A DNA stretch of 64,000 nucleotides from Carettochelys insculpta (Eukaryota; Chordata; Testudines; Carettochelyidae): the NCBI RefSeq assembly GCF_033958435.1, contig NC_134138.1:7142001-7206000 (forward strand), given 5' to 3'. The notes beneath the pieces were generated by a model. That model was not told the origin of the DNA. It saw nothing but the letters and a program-made list of their open reading frames with translations, and did no database searches. This document shows, piece after piece, positions 34,150 to 44,832 of the stretch (position 1 is its first letter; every line of letters starts with the position of its first letter). Both the position numbers and the translations under genes were made by a program.

Positions 34150-36052
34150 TCATCCGAAGCGGTTATTCCACCATCGCCTCCAACCATTCTTAACCAGTGG
34201 CAAAGGATCACCACAGACAAATGGGTGCTGGAGATCATAGCCACGGGGTACGCCGTCCCCTTCCAGTCGCTCCCACCGCCACGACCTCCACCCAGGCCCC
34301 ACCTCCAGGAGGCCTCCCATGTAGCGAGGCTCAAGCAGGAGGTAGACCATCTCATGCTTATAGGGGCAGTGGAAAGAGTGCCGGAGCAACTGCAAGGGAG
34401 AGGGTTCTACTCGAGGTACTTCCTCACGGGGAAAAAGACAGGAGGCTGGAGGTCCATCTTAAATTTTCGAGGCCTCAACCGGTACCTGCACAAGCAACGC
34501 TTTCGGATGATCACAATCGCCTCCATCCTTACGGCACTAGACGATGGAGATTGGTTCGCAGCCCTCGACTTACAAGATGCGTATTTTCACATAACTATTC
34601 ATCCGGCTCACCTATGATTCCTCTGGTTTTCACGGTAGGCAAAGAACATTTTCAATACAAGGTCCTACCGTTTGGCCTCTCCTCGGCCCCCAGAGTCTTC
34701 ACCAAGACCTTGGCAGTGGTGTCAGCCTACCTGCACAGACAGGGGGTATTTATATTCCAGTATCTGGATGACTGCCTACTCAAAGGGGCCTCGAAGGAGG
34801 AGGTACTACGCATGATATGCGTCACAGCAGGCACGTTCTCTTCGCTCGGCCTGGTTATCAATCTGACAAAATCAAAGATAGACCCCACACAGGACATAGA
34901 GTTTGTAGGGGCACGCATAAATTCTATTACAGCGAGAGCGTATCTACCAGAGACACGCTTTCGGGCCATCGGCTCCCTCGTGCAAGTCTTCACCTTCAGC
35001 CCTACGGTGCTGGTTCTGACGTGCTTACAGCTGCTGGGCCACATGGCAGCAGCGACGTTCGTAGAACAGAACGCCAGGTTACACATGCGCAGCATGCAGC
35101 ACTGGCTGGCGAGCGTATACAAACCAGCAGCGCACACTGTTCACAGGGTGGTGTCGCCCACAACAGAGGTGCGCAAATCCCTGCAATGGTGGGTAAACCC
35201 CGAGAACCTGCTAACAGGGGTACCCTTCCACCAACCACACATATTGGTTTTTTCTTACTACAGATGCCTCCCTCATAGGGTGGGGAGCACACGTGGGCGA
35301 AGAGGTGACGCAAGGGCTGTGGTCCTCCACGGAGTAGTCACTGCACACAAATATACTGGAGCTCAGAGCAGTGTTCAACGCCTGCAGACACTTTCGAGAC
35401 CATATAAAAGGCAAAGTAGTCGGGATCAGTACAGACAATACCTCCACCATGTTTTATATAAATCGGCAAGGAGGAGCTCGGTCCCGTGCCTTATGTGCGG
35501 AAGCAGTCCGGTTGTGGAACTGCTGCATCGCCAACAATATAACCTTGAAAGCCGCATACTTACCAGGCGCTCACAATGTGAAGGCAGACCAGCTGAGCAG
35601 GCGTTTCGCACTCACGCACGAGTGGCAGATCCGTCCCGATCTGCTGCGACCGATTTTTCACGCATGGGGTTTTTCGCCAGATAGACCTGTTTGCTACTCA
35701 GCACAACAAGAAGTGCCCACGATTCTGCTCCAGGGCAGGACTGGGACGGGGGTCCCTGAGGGACGCCTTCGCGATCTCATGGAGGGGCCCCCTGCTTTAC
35801 GCTTTCCCTCCCACAGTGCTCATCCACAAAGTGTTGCAGAAAGCCTGGAGGGAAGGAGCCTGAATGATCCCGATAGTCCCAACGTGGGATCGACAGCAAT
35901 GGTTCCCCCTACTCCTGCGCATGTCGGACCGGCCACCGATGCCCCTTCCGGTGGCGCCGGATCTGCTCACGCAAGCCCAGGGGTCCGTAGTGCATCCGCA
36001 CCCCCAAGGCCTGCGACTACAAACGTGGTTAATCCATGGCTCAGCTCCCTAG
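34150..36052 (+). pseudogene. DIRS pol: reverse transcriptase, RNase H and C-terminal domain
   Basis: RT begins before 34225 in frame 1. It shows GFYSRYFLT and GGWRSILNFRGLN (fingers), then ALDLQDAYFHI (catalytic block A) up to a stop at 34617. It resumes in frame 0 with LPFGLSSAPRVFTK and the second catalytic block FQYLDDCLL. RNase H follows in frame 1 with its acidic residues visible as TTDAS (near 35255), ELRA and STDNT. A TAG falls between the first two, at about 35336. A final block in frame 2 (about 35690-36052), corresponding to the methyltransferase-like end of DIRS pol, is cut by a TGA at 35862. Role by family: copying RNA to DNA and degrading the RNA strand. Confidence 0.85.
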
Positions 36053-37079
36053 AGAGCACATGTACGGAGGAAGTGCAGCAAGTCCTAGAAAGTAGCAGGA
36101 GGACTTCCACCAGGAAGACCTACAAGCAGAAATGGACTCGCTTTACGGCATGGTGTTCTACCAAACAGCGAGCCCCCCTTTCGGTGCCTATGGCTGTGAT
36201 ATTAGAGTATTTACTGGACCTCAAGAGAGGACGACTCTCACTATCCTCATTTAAGGTCCACCTTGCCGCCATTTTGGCGTTCAGACACGAAGAGGAAGGG
36301 CACACGGTGTTCGCCCATCCCATGGTTACCAGGTTCCTCAAAGGGCTGGTAAACCTATACCCCCCTCGGAAACTGCTTCCACCTTCGTGGAACTTGGACC
36401 TGGTGCTTAATGCGAAAACGGGACCACCGTTCGAGCCTTTGGCCACGGTTTCCCTCCGCCTCCTTATGATAAAGACGACCTTTCTTCTCGCAATCACGTC
36501 AGCTCGCAGGGTGAGCGAGCTTGCGGCAGTTATGGCAACGCCACCCTGCGCTGTTTTTTCCAAGGAGGCGGTAACCATACGGCTGCATCCAGCCTTTGTT
36601 CCTAAAGTTTCTTCTGAGTTTCATACTAACGAACCTATCGTTTACCCTCATTTTATCCAAAGCCTCATAACTCTAACAAAGAGGCGCGCCTACACCTCCT
36701 GGACGTGAGGAGGCGCTAGCTTTCTATATAGACAGGACCAAGTCCTTCCGGAGAACGGATAGACTCCTAGTCTCTATCGCTCCCAAATGAAAAGGAGAAT
36801 GTCTCTCTTCGCAGAGAATCTCGAAGCACATCGTATCTTGCATAAAAATGTGCTACAAACTCAAAAAGACTCCTTTACTGGCCATGCCCAGGGCTCATTC
36901 CACTAGGGCGGTGGCGGCATCAACAGCCTTTTTTCAAGGGCGTTGCGCTAAAAGACATTTGCAGAGCGGCGACCTGGTCATCCTGTGACACCTTCGCCAA
37001 ACATTACGCCCTTCACAGGGTATTCCAAGAGGATACCCGTCTCTCGGCAGCGGTCCTCTCGGGGACAAGCTGCACGTAA
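35899..37079 (+). pseudogene. DIRS tyrosine recombinase, frameshifted
   Basis: A frame 1 ATG at 35899 lies inside pol, so the two genes overlap in different frames by about 150 bp. The recombinase N-terminal region (TRKTYKQKWTRFTAWC) and the box I arginine context (LAITSARRVSELAAVM) are open until a TGA at 36706-36708. Downstream, after frame changes and a further TGA near 36787, the H-x-x-R box HSTRAVAAS is readable. The C-terminus (FAKHYALHRVF, with a plausible nucleophile Tyr) ends at TAA 37077-37079. Role by family: inserting the circular DNA copy by strand exchange at a short homology. Without the frame changes all main catalytic landmarks would be present; in this copy the C-terminal half is disconnected. 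Confidence 0.85.
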
Positions 37080-37120
37080 TCCGATTACCCACCTCCTATC
37101 TTGGGTTACTGCTGGGTAGT

Positions 37121-37221
37121 CACCTAATGTGGAGCACCCACGGGGACGCTCGAAGAAGAAAGAAAAGTTACTCACCGTAGTAACGGTGGTTCTTCGAGAT
37201 GTGTCCCCGTGGGTGCTCCAC
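37121..37221 (+). repeat. DIRS internal complementary region (circle junction)
   Basis: 37121-37158 is the reverse complement of the left end of the element with one difference. 37162-37221 is the reverse complement of the right end with two differences. AAA at 37159-37161 joins them. In DIRS elements this region is the template that lets the ends be restored and circularised. Confidence 0.9.
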
Positions 37222-37291
37222 TACCCGCCCATCCTCCCCGCTCCGGATCTCTGTTTAGTGTTTTGCAGGAGCATCCGAGGTGGTTGGTCAA

Positions 37292-37484
37292 GGAACTGGC
37301 GGGGACCGGATCGCGCACGTGGCCAGGAGCGCGCAAGGGAGCGGCGCGCACCGGCGCACGTGCGGTCCGGCAGAAACTGCTTGGAAGATCCGATCTGCGG
37401 CGCCGGGCGAGCCCGACACCTAATGTGGAGCACCCACGGGGACACATCTCGAAGAACCACCGTTACTACGCTGAGTAACCTTTC
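37292..37484 (+). repeat. DIRS right inverted terminal repeat with terminal extension
   Basis: 37292-37458 is the inverted partner of the left repeat. 37459-37484 is an extra ~26-bp terminal extension absent at the left end but present in the internal complementary region. Such unequal ends are known for DIRS elements. Confidence 0.9.
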
Positions 37485-37487
37485 TTT

Positions 37488-37568
37488 ATTAGGCGATAAG
37501 CTTTGAAGAAGTGGGTCTGCCCCATGAAAGCTCATCACTTAATAAAAAATTTTGTTAATTAAAGTGGT
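37488..37568. repeat. Right half of the split Penelope hairpin
   Basis: It reads 'attaggcgataagc' and then the inverted arm 'gggtctgccccatgaaagc'. It is followed by 'actttagctttt' at 37569-37580, which matches 31308-31319 at 11 of 12 positions. The two halves and their duplication show one older insertion split by the DIRS element. Confidence 0.8.
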
Positions 37569-37599
37569 ACTTTAGCTTTTGTTTATTGCCCACTTTTAA

Positions 37600-38745
37600 T
37601 AACTTCTTGGTTCATTTTGGTGCCTGTATTTCCTGACTATCTTGACAGCAGTTCTTTCTGCTTTCAATGTGCAAGCCTCCATGGCCATGCGTGGGATCCA
37701 CAGTTCCTCTGTTTCCATTGTGTCTCGTCTTTGACTCTTAAATGTTGGAGCATTTCCTTGCAAAGCCCAACTGGCCACTTGGTCCTTGCATCCTTTCTTC
37801 ACAAAGGAACTGCAATCTGTTTTCTCAGGGAATCCCAGCTCCTGGACTTCATCCTTGTAGGGTGCTCATTTGGTCACTTCATTCTTCTCACTTTTCGGAA
37901 CTTTGGATTTACCCTGCCAGTTTAGCTGATTAGCTAATCCATCCCAACAATGGCTCCTAGTTTACTGTCTTTCCCTATTTACCATGCTTGATTATTGCTA
38001 CTCTGGGCATGTGCTAATGATATTCTATCTCTAGAGAAATAACACAGTAAACTGAACGAAGATCTGCAGAAATAAACAGCAAAGGATGGTGTGTTATTAT
38101 CATCCAGTCATACATATTGACTGTCTTTCGGTGCAGCTCTTGTGTGATTGTAGGCATAAGAAATTTTGCATCTGGGAATTAGGAAGTTTTTTCTGGCTCC
38201 TCCGCTCAACAGTAATCTTCAGCAGACTATGGAGTGTGCTCCCCAAGGAAGAAACAGAAGCTTCATTTGTTGGTTGAATGAAAATTGTGTTGATAAAATT
38301 GCTGAAAAATGTAGAAAAGAATCCTGGTTTGGCTGGGAGACAGGCTGGACTGGCTAATGTCTTTCCTGCCTCTGATTTCTGTGGTAGCTGTGGAAAAGCA
38401 AAATTTAAATGGTTGGAACCTTTGAAATAAAAGGTACTGTATAAATCAGAGGGAGATTTTTTTTTCTATTTTCACTTGAATTGGAGAGGACATAAGTCTT
38501 TCAAGATGAAGCCATGTGTGTGTTTGAACATACAATTCCATTCTAAGAAATTGCGGTTTTAGACAAATAATCCTATTTGGCACTTTGTATAAAAAGTTGG
38601 CCTCTCCCCTCATTTGCAGTTTTATTTTAGCAGTTTTTTAATTGGGGGGAGGATTAAAACAAATGAAAATTAATGATGGTTGGAGACTCTGGAAGATGAA
38701 TGAACATTATTAGCATTGAGAACAACAAGAAGTCTTGTTAAGACA
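37600..38745. other. Unassigned intronic sequence
   Basis: No gene, splice-bounded coding block or clear repeat. Confidence 0.45.
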
Positions 38746-38751
38746 AAGGAT

Positions 38752-38925
38752 GCAGAGTCTGAGTTCTGTTCCTGGCTCTACCTCTGACTACTCCCTATGT
38801 GATCTTAGGAAATGTTATTTATTTTCTCTCCTCTGCTCAGGTTTCTCATCTACGAAAAGGGGATCATGCTTTCTAGCTTTCGTGAGTGTTGTGTGTCTGA
38901 ACAAATGCCCAGACATTCTTAGAAT
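38752..38925 (+). repeat. MIR/CORE-like SINE relic
   Basis: The sense-strand order 'gagttctgttcctggctcta', 'tgtgatcttaggaaatg' and 'tttctcatctacgaaaaggg' is the MIR-type 5'-to-core pattern. Confidence 0.7.
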
Positions 38926-38929
38926 GTGC

Positions 38930-40095
38930 TAGGAAAGTGCAGAGTGTGTGGTTGTCCAGCTTAACCCCAGAGGTTTGTCACCTGCATATTACAGCATTTC
39001 AACATCTTCCTAAAAGGCTGAGTCGAAAGAGTGGCGTGCTTTGGATCTTTGATTCCATCAGCTCATAAGGAACCTTCAGAAGGCTGCCTGCATGTGTATC
39101 ACTTTAAGACTTTTATGGCAATAAGATGCCATGGTGAAGGTCAGCCGTAAGGTGTATAAGTTTCCACACCAATTTTTTTCCTTCCTCTTTTCCGCTTCTC
39201 CTTGGGTGTGGTTGGTGTGAATTGTTCACGGGGGAGGCATGTCTCCCTGTAAAACCACCACTCAGCAATGCACAGAGCACTCTGGTGTTCATGAGCTGTG
39301 AGCCCTGGCTGATAAATGGTGCTCATATCCCATTCAAATATGATGCAAGCAGTTTTTTTGTAGTTTGTCTTCCATTGCGGTAGTAAAGTTTTTAATTAGG
39401 AAAGCTAATGAGATCGATTAGTCATTAGAACTGACCTCTGGATCTCTGCAAGGAGTGTGCATGTGTGTGCTGGGCTGATAACGGGAGACGCTGGGGCATT
39501 GTTTGTAATAAAAGCGTAAAGTGTTTGATTTGAGTGAAATGTGCCACAGGGAATACATCATGCGGCGAAAAAAAATTACAACCCGGGGAGCCTGTAATGA
39601 AGGGAATTAAACCAACATCCTATCTAAATAACATGATTATCTACACAAAACCTCTCAGCTAGGAAGTAATAATAGAAAACTGAGCTGCTTGGGAGAGTCT
39701 TTCAGAACATGGTTAATGCCAGAGGTTCACGCACAGGCAGTATCAGAAGAGCAGCTACTGAATGCGACATCCAATTACTGCTGTGGAATAGAGTTTACCA
39801 GGCGCCAGTCTGTCTGTGTTGTGGGAATGCTGGGGAGGGAGAACTGAAAGCAACAACAATTTGGGACCTCTACTTCTTACATCACTTGTAAGTGCATAGC
39901 AGTCAGGGATGTCAGGCGGGAGTTTGATTGGCTACCTGACTGATTAACAGCGTAGGGTTTGTGAAGGTACAAAAACCAAACCAAACCAAAACAAAACAAA
40001 AAAAAAAGGTCAGTGTATGACTAATTCCTAATTTAAATAATTGCATAAGGTCAGAACTTAAGTAAAGAGTCTGCTAATGTTTAGCTGATATTCAA
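38930..40095. other. Unassigned, possible conserved non-coding stretch
   Basis: No gene or clear repeat. 39350-39700 is repeat-free with many ATTA/TAAT words ('ttaattaggaaagctaatg'), the look of a conserved regulatory stretch; not provable here. Confidence 0.3.
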
Positions 40096-40098
40096 ATA

Positions 40099-40552
40099 CG
40101 GGTTGAACCTCTCTAATCCAGAACTCTCCTGGCCGGCAAACTCTGGCATGATTTTGGTTAGCTAGATGACCGCTTATCATGGGTGTGGCTGTGTTTCCCA
40201 TGGTCCCATAAAATTTGTTTGCAGCCACCAGTCCTGGTTCTCAGTATTCCAGATCCGAAGAAGTAGGTCTGTCCCACGAAAGCTCATCCCCTAATAAATT
40301 ATTGTGTTAGTCTTTACAGTGCTACCGGACTGCTTTTTTGTTTTGTGAAGGTACAGACTAACATGACTACCTCTCTGAGTGTTCTGTGCTGTTATTTAGC
40401 TGTAATTTACCCCTAAATGTCTTCTAAGAGCCCAGTAAGCAGTGGAAGTGTTGGTAATGTGCTAGAAAATATTGACTTTCCATAGTCCAGCAAATTCTCT
40501 TGTCCAGTACCAGTCGGCTCCCAAGAGTGCTGAGTGAGAGAGGTTCAACCTA
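40099..40552. mobile_element. MITE with GGTTGAACCTCTCT termini, interrupted
   Basis: The left end 'ggttgaacctctctaatcc' (from 40101) and the right end 'gagagaggttcaacct' (to 40551) are inverted copies, with TA close outside both. The interior is interrupted by a Penelope tail at 40251-40373. TA-flanked and without transposase, it is a non-autonomous DNA transposon, probably Tc1/mariner-group. Confidence 0.75.
40251..40373. mobile_element. Penelope tail inserted in the MITE
   Basis: It has the usual motifs 'ggtctgtcccacgaaagctc' and 'ggtacagactaacatgac'. An imperfect 12-bp repeat flanks it: 'tctcagtattcc' (40239-40250) and 'tctgagtgttct' (40374-40385), 9 of 12. It is a one-arm copy. Confidence 0.65.
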
Positions 40553-40624
40553 TATTAAAGCAGCATGTTCAGGTAAATTCCTACAGAGATCTGTACAGGT
40601 GAGGAAACGTGTGAAATTTTAGAA

Positions 40625-40720
40625 ACAGGGCATAGTCTAACGGTTGGCAGGGGGAAACTGGGACCCAGGAGTCCTGGGTTGTCTTCACATCTTTGCCACT
40701 GCATTTCTGCAGGAATTCTT
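40625..40720 (+). repeat. MIR-like SINE 5' relic
   Basis: 'gcatagtctaacggttggca' and 'tgggacccaggagtcctggg' match the tRNA-like start of MIR-type SINEs. Confidence 0.5.
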
Positions 40721-40724
40721 TATA

Positions 40725-41540
40725 GCTATTAGGATCCATAAAGACTTGACTGAAAAGTGAAGTTTTTTTAATTAAATCTAGGAATATCAAATGTGTAGAG
40801 TGGTCTGAACAACTTACATTTCCCTTCTTAAAGGACAGCAGCAGAACCACTTTTCAGGGTGAATCTTGGCAATATTAGGTGCTTTGCCAGAAACATGGCA
40901 TCATGTGAACTGTGGATGATATTGTTTGAGGCTGTTTATTTTTTAGTTCCACCTTTGGACTTTCTTCTAGGGGATAGCAAAACATATGAATTCCTGGTAT
41001 CGCTAGAGCTCTCTTTGGGGACTCTCTGTGGGTGTACGTTCCTCTACTTGTTCTGAAATAGTCGGACTCGTGATAATTTAGATCTGTTTGATAGAGTTTT
41101 GCAGAGTTAGATGGTGAAGAGGCAGAAAAGAGTTTTTGTAGGTGGCTGGCTGGTCAAGCACCTGTTGAATTGATATTGTTAATGGTGGATTAGAGCACCC
41201 AAGTCTTGGATAGGCATTTTTCAGTTCTGATTTATATCAAAATAAACAAAATAAAGAGGTGTTCCATGAACAAAACAGCCTGACCCTGGGTATGGCCCAG
41301 TAGTACATGTTTTGTGTTACAGCAGGTCTCAAAATGTGTAAAGTGTTGTACAAGCACACAAAATGAGTCTGTCATTGCTCAGAGGAGCTCAGTCATTTTA
41401 AAAAAGTTCAGTGTGGGGAAACTTCGGTAAACATGTTGTTTAGCTGAGAAACTGTTCAGCTTCTGTCCTGGGCTTTCACTCTGCCATTCCTCTGGCGTTA
41501 GTGGTGCGGACACTTGCAAAATTACAGGATCTTTCTTCCA
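40725..41540. other. Unassigned intronic sequence
   Basis: No gene or clear repeat recognised. Confidence 0.45.
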
Positions 41541-41542
41541 TA

Positions 41543-41960
41543 GGTCTTGTCTACACTAGGGAAATTTTGTAACTACAGAACTTTGCTGACCCCAGTGTAG
41601 CTGTGTCATGTCAGACCCGCTGTGATCAAGGAGAGATGAGATAATGAAGATGCCATGGCCACACTAGCTCCTGCTTTTGGAAGGGCTGTGGTAATGTGGC
41701 ACTTTGGAATATGCTAATGAGGTGCTTCCAGGAATATGCAACACCTCATTAGCATAATGGTAGCCACACACCCTTAGAAACTGCTAGTTTCGAAATGCAT
41801 GCCACCCGCATAGCCAAGGGCCTTGAAATGACCCCCCACCCACTGGATTTTGAAAGCCCATTCTTCCCAAAACCAGATACCATATTACCATAGCCCTTTG
41901 GAAAGGAGGGGCTAGCTGGCCACGGCCCATGGGATCTGTCTGTGCTAGTGCTCCCAGGAT
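41543..41960. repeat. Harbinger-like MITE, possibly two copies in tandem
   Basis: The left part starts 'ggtcttgtctacactaggg'. From about 41660 a second related element begins with 'cacactagctcctgcttttg' and contains the palindrome 'gcacctcat..atgaggtgc' around 41720-41755. The right boundary is uncertain. Confidence 0.5.
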
Positions 41961-42539
41961 ACCTAACACTAGTAGAATTGAAGCGATGTCTGCAGTGATG
42001 TGAAATTTTTACAAAATACCCTGGGAGTTCCCCACTGGCTGCAGTCTGGTATTTAACAATCACTCACACTCGAAGTTTTTTGTTTTTGAGCTATTCCAGC
42101 CCCTTGTTCCTTGATGTAGAAGTCTGTGGATACAAGCATTTCCAACCCAGTCAGTTCAGAAAGATAACCAGCGCAAAGCAGAAAGTAAGAGAGAATGAAG
42201 GGCAATGGTGGGAGTATTCTGATTTACAGAATTGAGGGTTTTTTGTTTTTTTTTTTAAATAGAATGATTTTAGTACAAATCACTAGCAGCTCTTTGAACT
42301 GCTGGCTTTAACTTCCTGGCTTTTGTGGGTATTTAATACTTAACATTAACTTAATGTACCCTTTTTGGCATTTAATATACTGTAGAGCACTGCAGCTTTT
42401 ATTAATGTTTGCTAATAATTGCAGACAGCGTTATTTCTGTAGGTCTTCCTATAGCAGAATCCTGCTGTCCTGTAAAGCATTAGAATGTGTTTTGTGCTGA
42501 GCCAATTTATTAACATAACAGCACATAAGATTATTTCAG

Positions 42540-42640
42540 TGCATTTATTATTAATTATTTACAGAGTGATAACAAGTAAAGGCCCCAATGAGGACTCGAG
42601 GCCCCTTTGTGCTCAGCCCTGTACAAACATATACCAAAAT
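42540..42640 (-). repeat. SINE/LINE 3'-tail relic (ATT-rich end)
   Basis: 'ttattattaattatttacag' followed by 'aggccccaatgagga' and 'gccctgtacaaacatatacc' is a widespread amniote relic. The same family occurs at 49995 (+) and 52440 (-). Confidence 0.5.
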
Positions 42641-42644
42641 CCTT

Positions 42645-44670
42645 AAGTCTTTGGACCCAAAATCTGTTTCTTTGCCATCAGGTTTTCTTCAGAAGCTGAA
42701 TCGTGCAACCTTGAATCGCTGCATTTGTTGTATTTTAAAAGTGTTTGTTCTGAATATTTTTTTAATGTAAAACCTACATATAACTCTAAAAGCTGCTAGT
42801 AGTGGAAAGGAAACTGGTAGATTAATGTTTTTGTCCTAATTGTGTGTGCTCCAGTATGGATACATGTGCTGACAAATTTGACTTGCTTTATTTATACTGA
42901 GTCCTTTTCATATTGCCATGACGTTACAGAATGATTACACAGGACAAAGTTTAAGTTCTTGATATTCCTAAAAATTTCTCTTCAAACTGTGATCATCTTT
43001 TCCTTCTATAATTTACGGGGAGAGTTGATATCTTAATTTTTATTAAGCTCTCCAGAGAAATTTTGCATCATAGCACATTCTGTTGCTTATCCCACGTGTC
43101 AAAGATTTTTTTTTAACGTTTGACTGAATCTGGGATAGGAGATTCATGTGGCAAACGCTATTTTGCCCTACAGAGCCTAAGAGAGATACTGAGTTGCTGA
43201 ATTTGAATTAACTCTCAGACCAAACTGCTAAATGAACTAGAAAAATGAGTGCCTATGTAATCCACACACCTATGTGTGGTTAACTGTCCCATGTAGTGGC
43301 ACCTAAACCATTTCCCAGAGAAGGAATGAGTGTCCTTTACAGCCTAAGCTGAGCAGCAGCTGGCCTTTAGCTTAAGCTGTAGAGGTGCCTGTACTAAGCT
43401 CCGGAGGTCCAAGGCTCGAGTCTGCCTGTGGGCAGTTACAAGTAATTAACTAGTATTTTAGCTCTGATGCAAGACGGCACAGAAGCCATTGCTGTTGCAC
43501 TCTGCCTGCGATAGTTCTCAGCACTGATGCAGTTGTTGGCATATGGTTTTGCGTCTGCAGTGATAGCTCTAAATCCCTAGCACCCTTGTTATTACCACAC
43601 GTTAAACTTAGTGGGCAGCACATGTCCCAGCTCTCCCAAGGAAGAACACATTGGGCAAATGCAAAAATGGGGTCTGATTTTCCCCTCTCCATCTTGCAGT
43701 TGTTTTAATTAGAAGCTCTCCAAGAAAATCAGACAGCCCTTTAAATCCGTTATAAAACCAGAAGACTTAGTCTCAGCATGTAGTGTCAGCTTTAATTATC
43801 TGGGCAGTTATAGCTGTATGTTATAAAAGCCAGGCAATTAGATGCATTCCTTAAAGCTGTGAAAAAAGATTGCTAGCTATCAAGGAGAGGAAAAACAGAG
43901 TCAAACGTATAACTGTTAATTGCACAAAGCATTCAGCATTAGAAACTGGCTTGTAGATCATCTTGCAAAATATTATGAAAATGGAAATGATTAAATATAT
44001 AAATCTGTTCAGAATGTAGATGTCAGGGATAAAGGTGTATTTTCTAAATGTGCTTGTCTCAAAAGACCATTGTGCGGTAGGCAGGCTCTAATATCTGTGC
44101 TCCTTTAAGATTGCAGTGGGGGAAATGTCTGCTTCAGTCGGTAGTGTGCAGTGATGTAACCAAACATAAAAATGTTTTCTTCCTGTCCAACTGGACCTGT
44201 CACAGCTCCTCTCTCGAGCAGATGTGGCTAACCTGTTCTATACTTCTGGCTAACTAGCTGTGTCCTTCAGACTTTGTGCACTCATGAGCCTCTGAAACTT
44301 AGAACCTCTTGTCCAGTAGCAGTACCTAGGCTATGTGAACTTAATGAGAATTGACTGTCAGTAAGTAGTAATAGCAACAGACAGTATTACACTTTGTCCA
44401 GTTGCTACCTTGGACAGAAACTTTTGAACACCCCCATAATACAGCTGAATGTATTCTGCCATACATGTGTGTATATGCATGCTTGGTGGGGAATTACTTT
44501 CTGACCCAATTAGGGATCATAAGTAACTGATAAGCTCTCCTTAATCTCAACTAGAAGTCACTCTTCTCTGCACATTACAAACTAGTTATGTAGGTAGCTC
44601 TCCTTTTCCCATTCTTAAATTCTCGCTGTTAGAATGCATGTGGTTTTCAGTGTTCTTCTGATCACTTTTT
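42645..44670. other. Unassigned, intron upstream of the exon
   Basis: No coding block recognised. It ends in the pyrimidine-rich acceptor 'acttttttccag' of the next feature. Confidence 0.5.
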
Positions 44671-44675
44671 TCCAG

Positions 44676-44832
44676 GGTCCAGTTTGCACTTTCTAAGGAG
44701 CCCTGTGGCTAATAAAGTTGTACAGACTCGCTATCGGATAGTGAAAAAGCACGTGGCCTCGCCTTCTTGTTCATCGTCATTCTTCAGCATTCCTGTCCCA
44801 AGCTGGAAGACAAGGCGACTTGTGACATCCAG
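44676..44832 (+). CDS. ZC3H3: Internal exon of ZC3H3 (CCCH zinc-finger protein 3)
   Basis: A 157-bp open block is framed by a strong acceptor (polypyrimidine tract then 'ccag' ending at 44675) and a consensus donor (CAG/gtaatg at 44833). Read from 44678 it encodes 51 codons without a stop and leaves AG for a split codon. Residues NKVVQTRYRIVKK and PSWKTRRL match the region of vertebrate ZC3H3 N-terminal to its CCCH fingers (human: TRYRIVKK... PSWRARRL). ZC3H3/Smicl is a nuclear CCCH protein linked to mRNA 3'-end formation and export and to Smad signalling. This exon itself has no finger. The match is from memory, not a search. The exact 5' boundary could instead be the 'gtccag' at 44682. Neighbouring exons were not found in the window. 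Confidence 0.78.

Larger units (their letters stand above)
31398..37484 (+). mobile_element. DIRS-type tyrosine-recombinase retrotransposon, structurally complete
   Basis: A 6087-bp element on the + strand (same sense as ZC3H3). From left to right it has a left inverted terminal repeat, a leader, a gag-like frame with a CCHC-like zinc motif, a pol region with reverse transcriptase (YLDD) and RNase H followed by a C-terminal domain, an overlapping tyrosine-recombinase frame, an internal complementary region, a spacer, and a right inverted terminal repeat. This is the DIRS layout: no LTRs, no integrase, no classical target duplication. DIRS elements are thought to integrate a circular DNA by recombinase. 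The element is visibly richer in G, C and CpG than its flanks. Several frameshifts and at least three in-frame stops make it non-functional. Confidence 0.9.

Noticed and set aside
31398..37484. Endogenous retrovirus interpretation of the 31-37 kb element
   Set aside because: Inverted rather than direct terminal repeats, an internal complementary region, tyrosine recombinase in place of DDE integrase and no protease seen.
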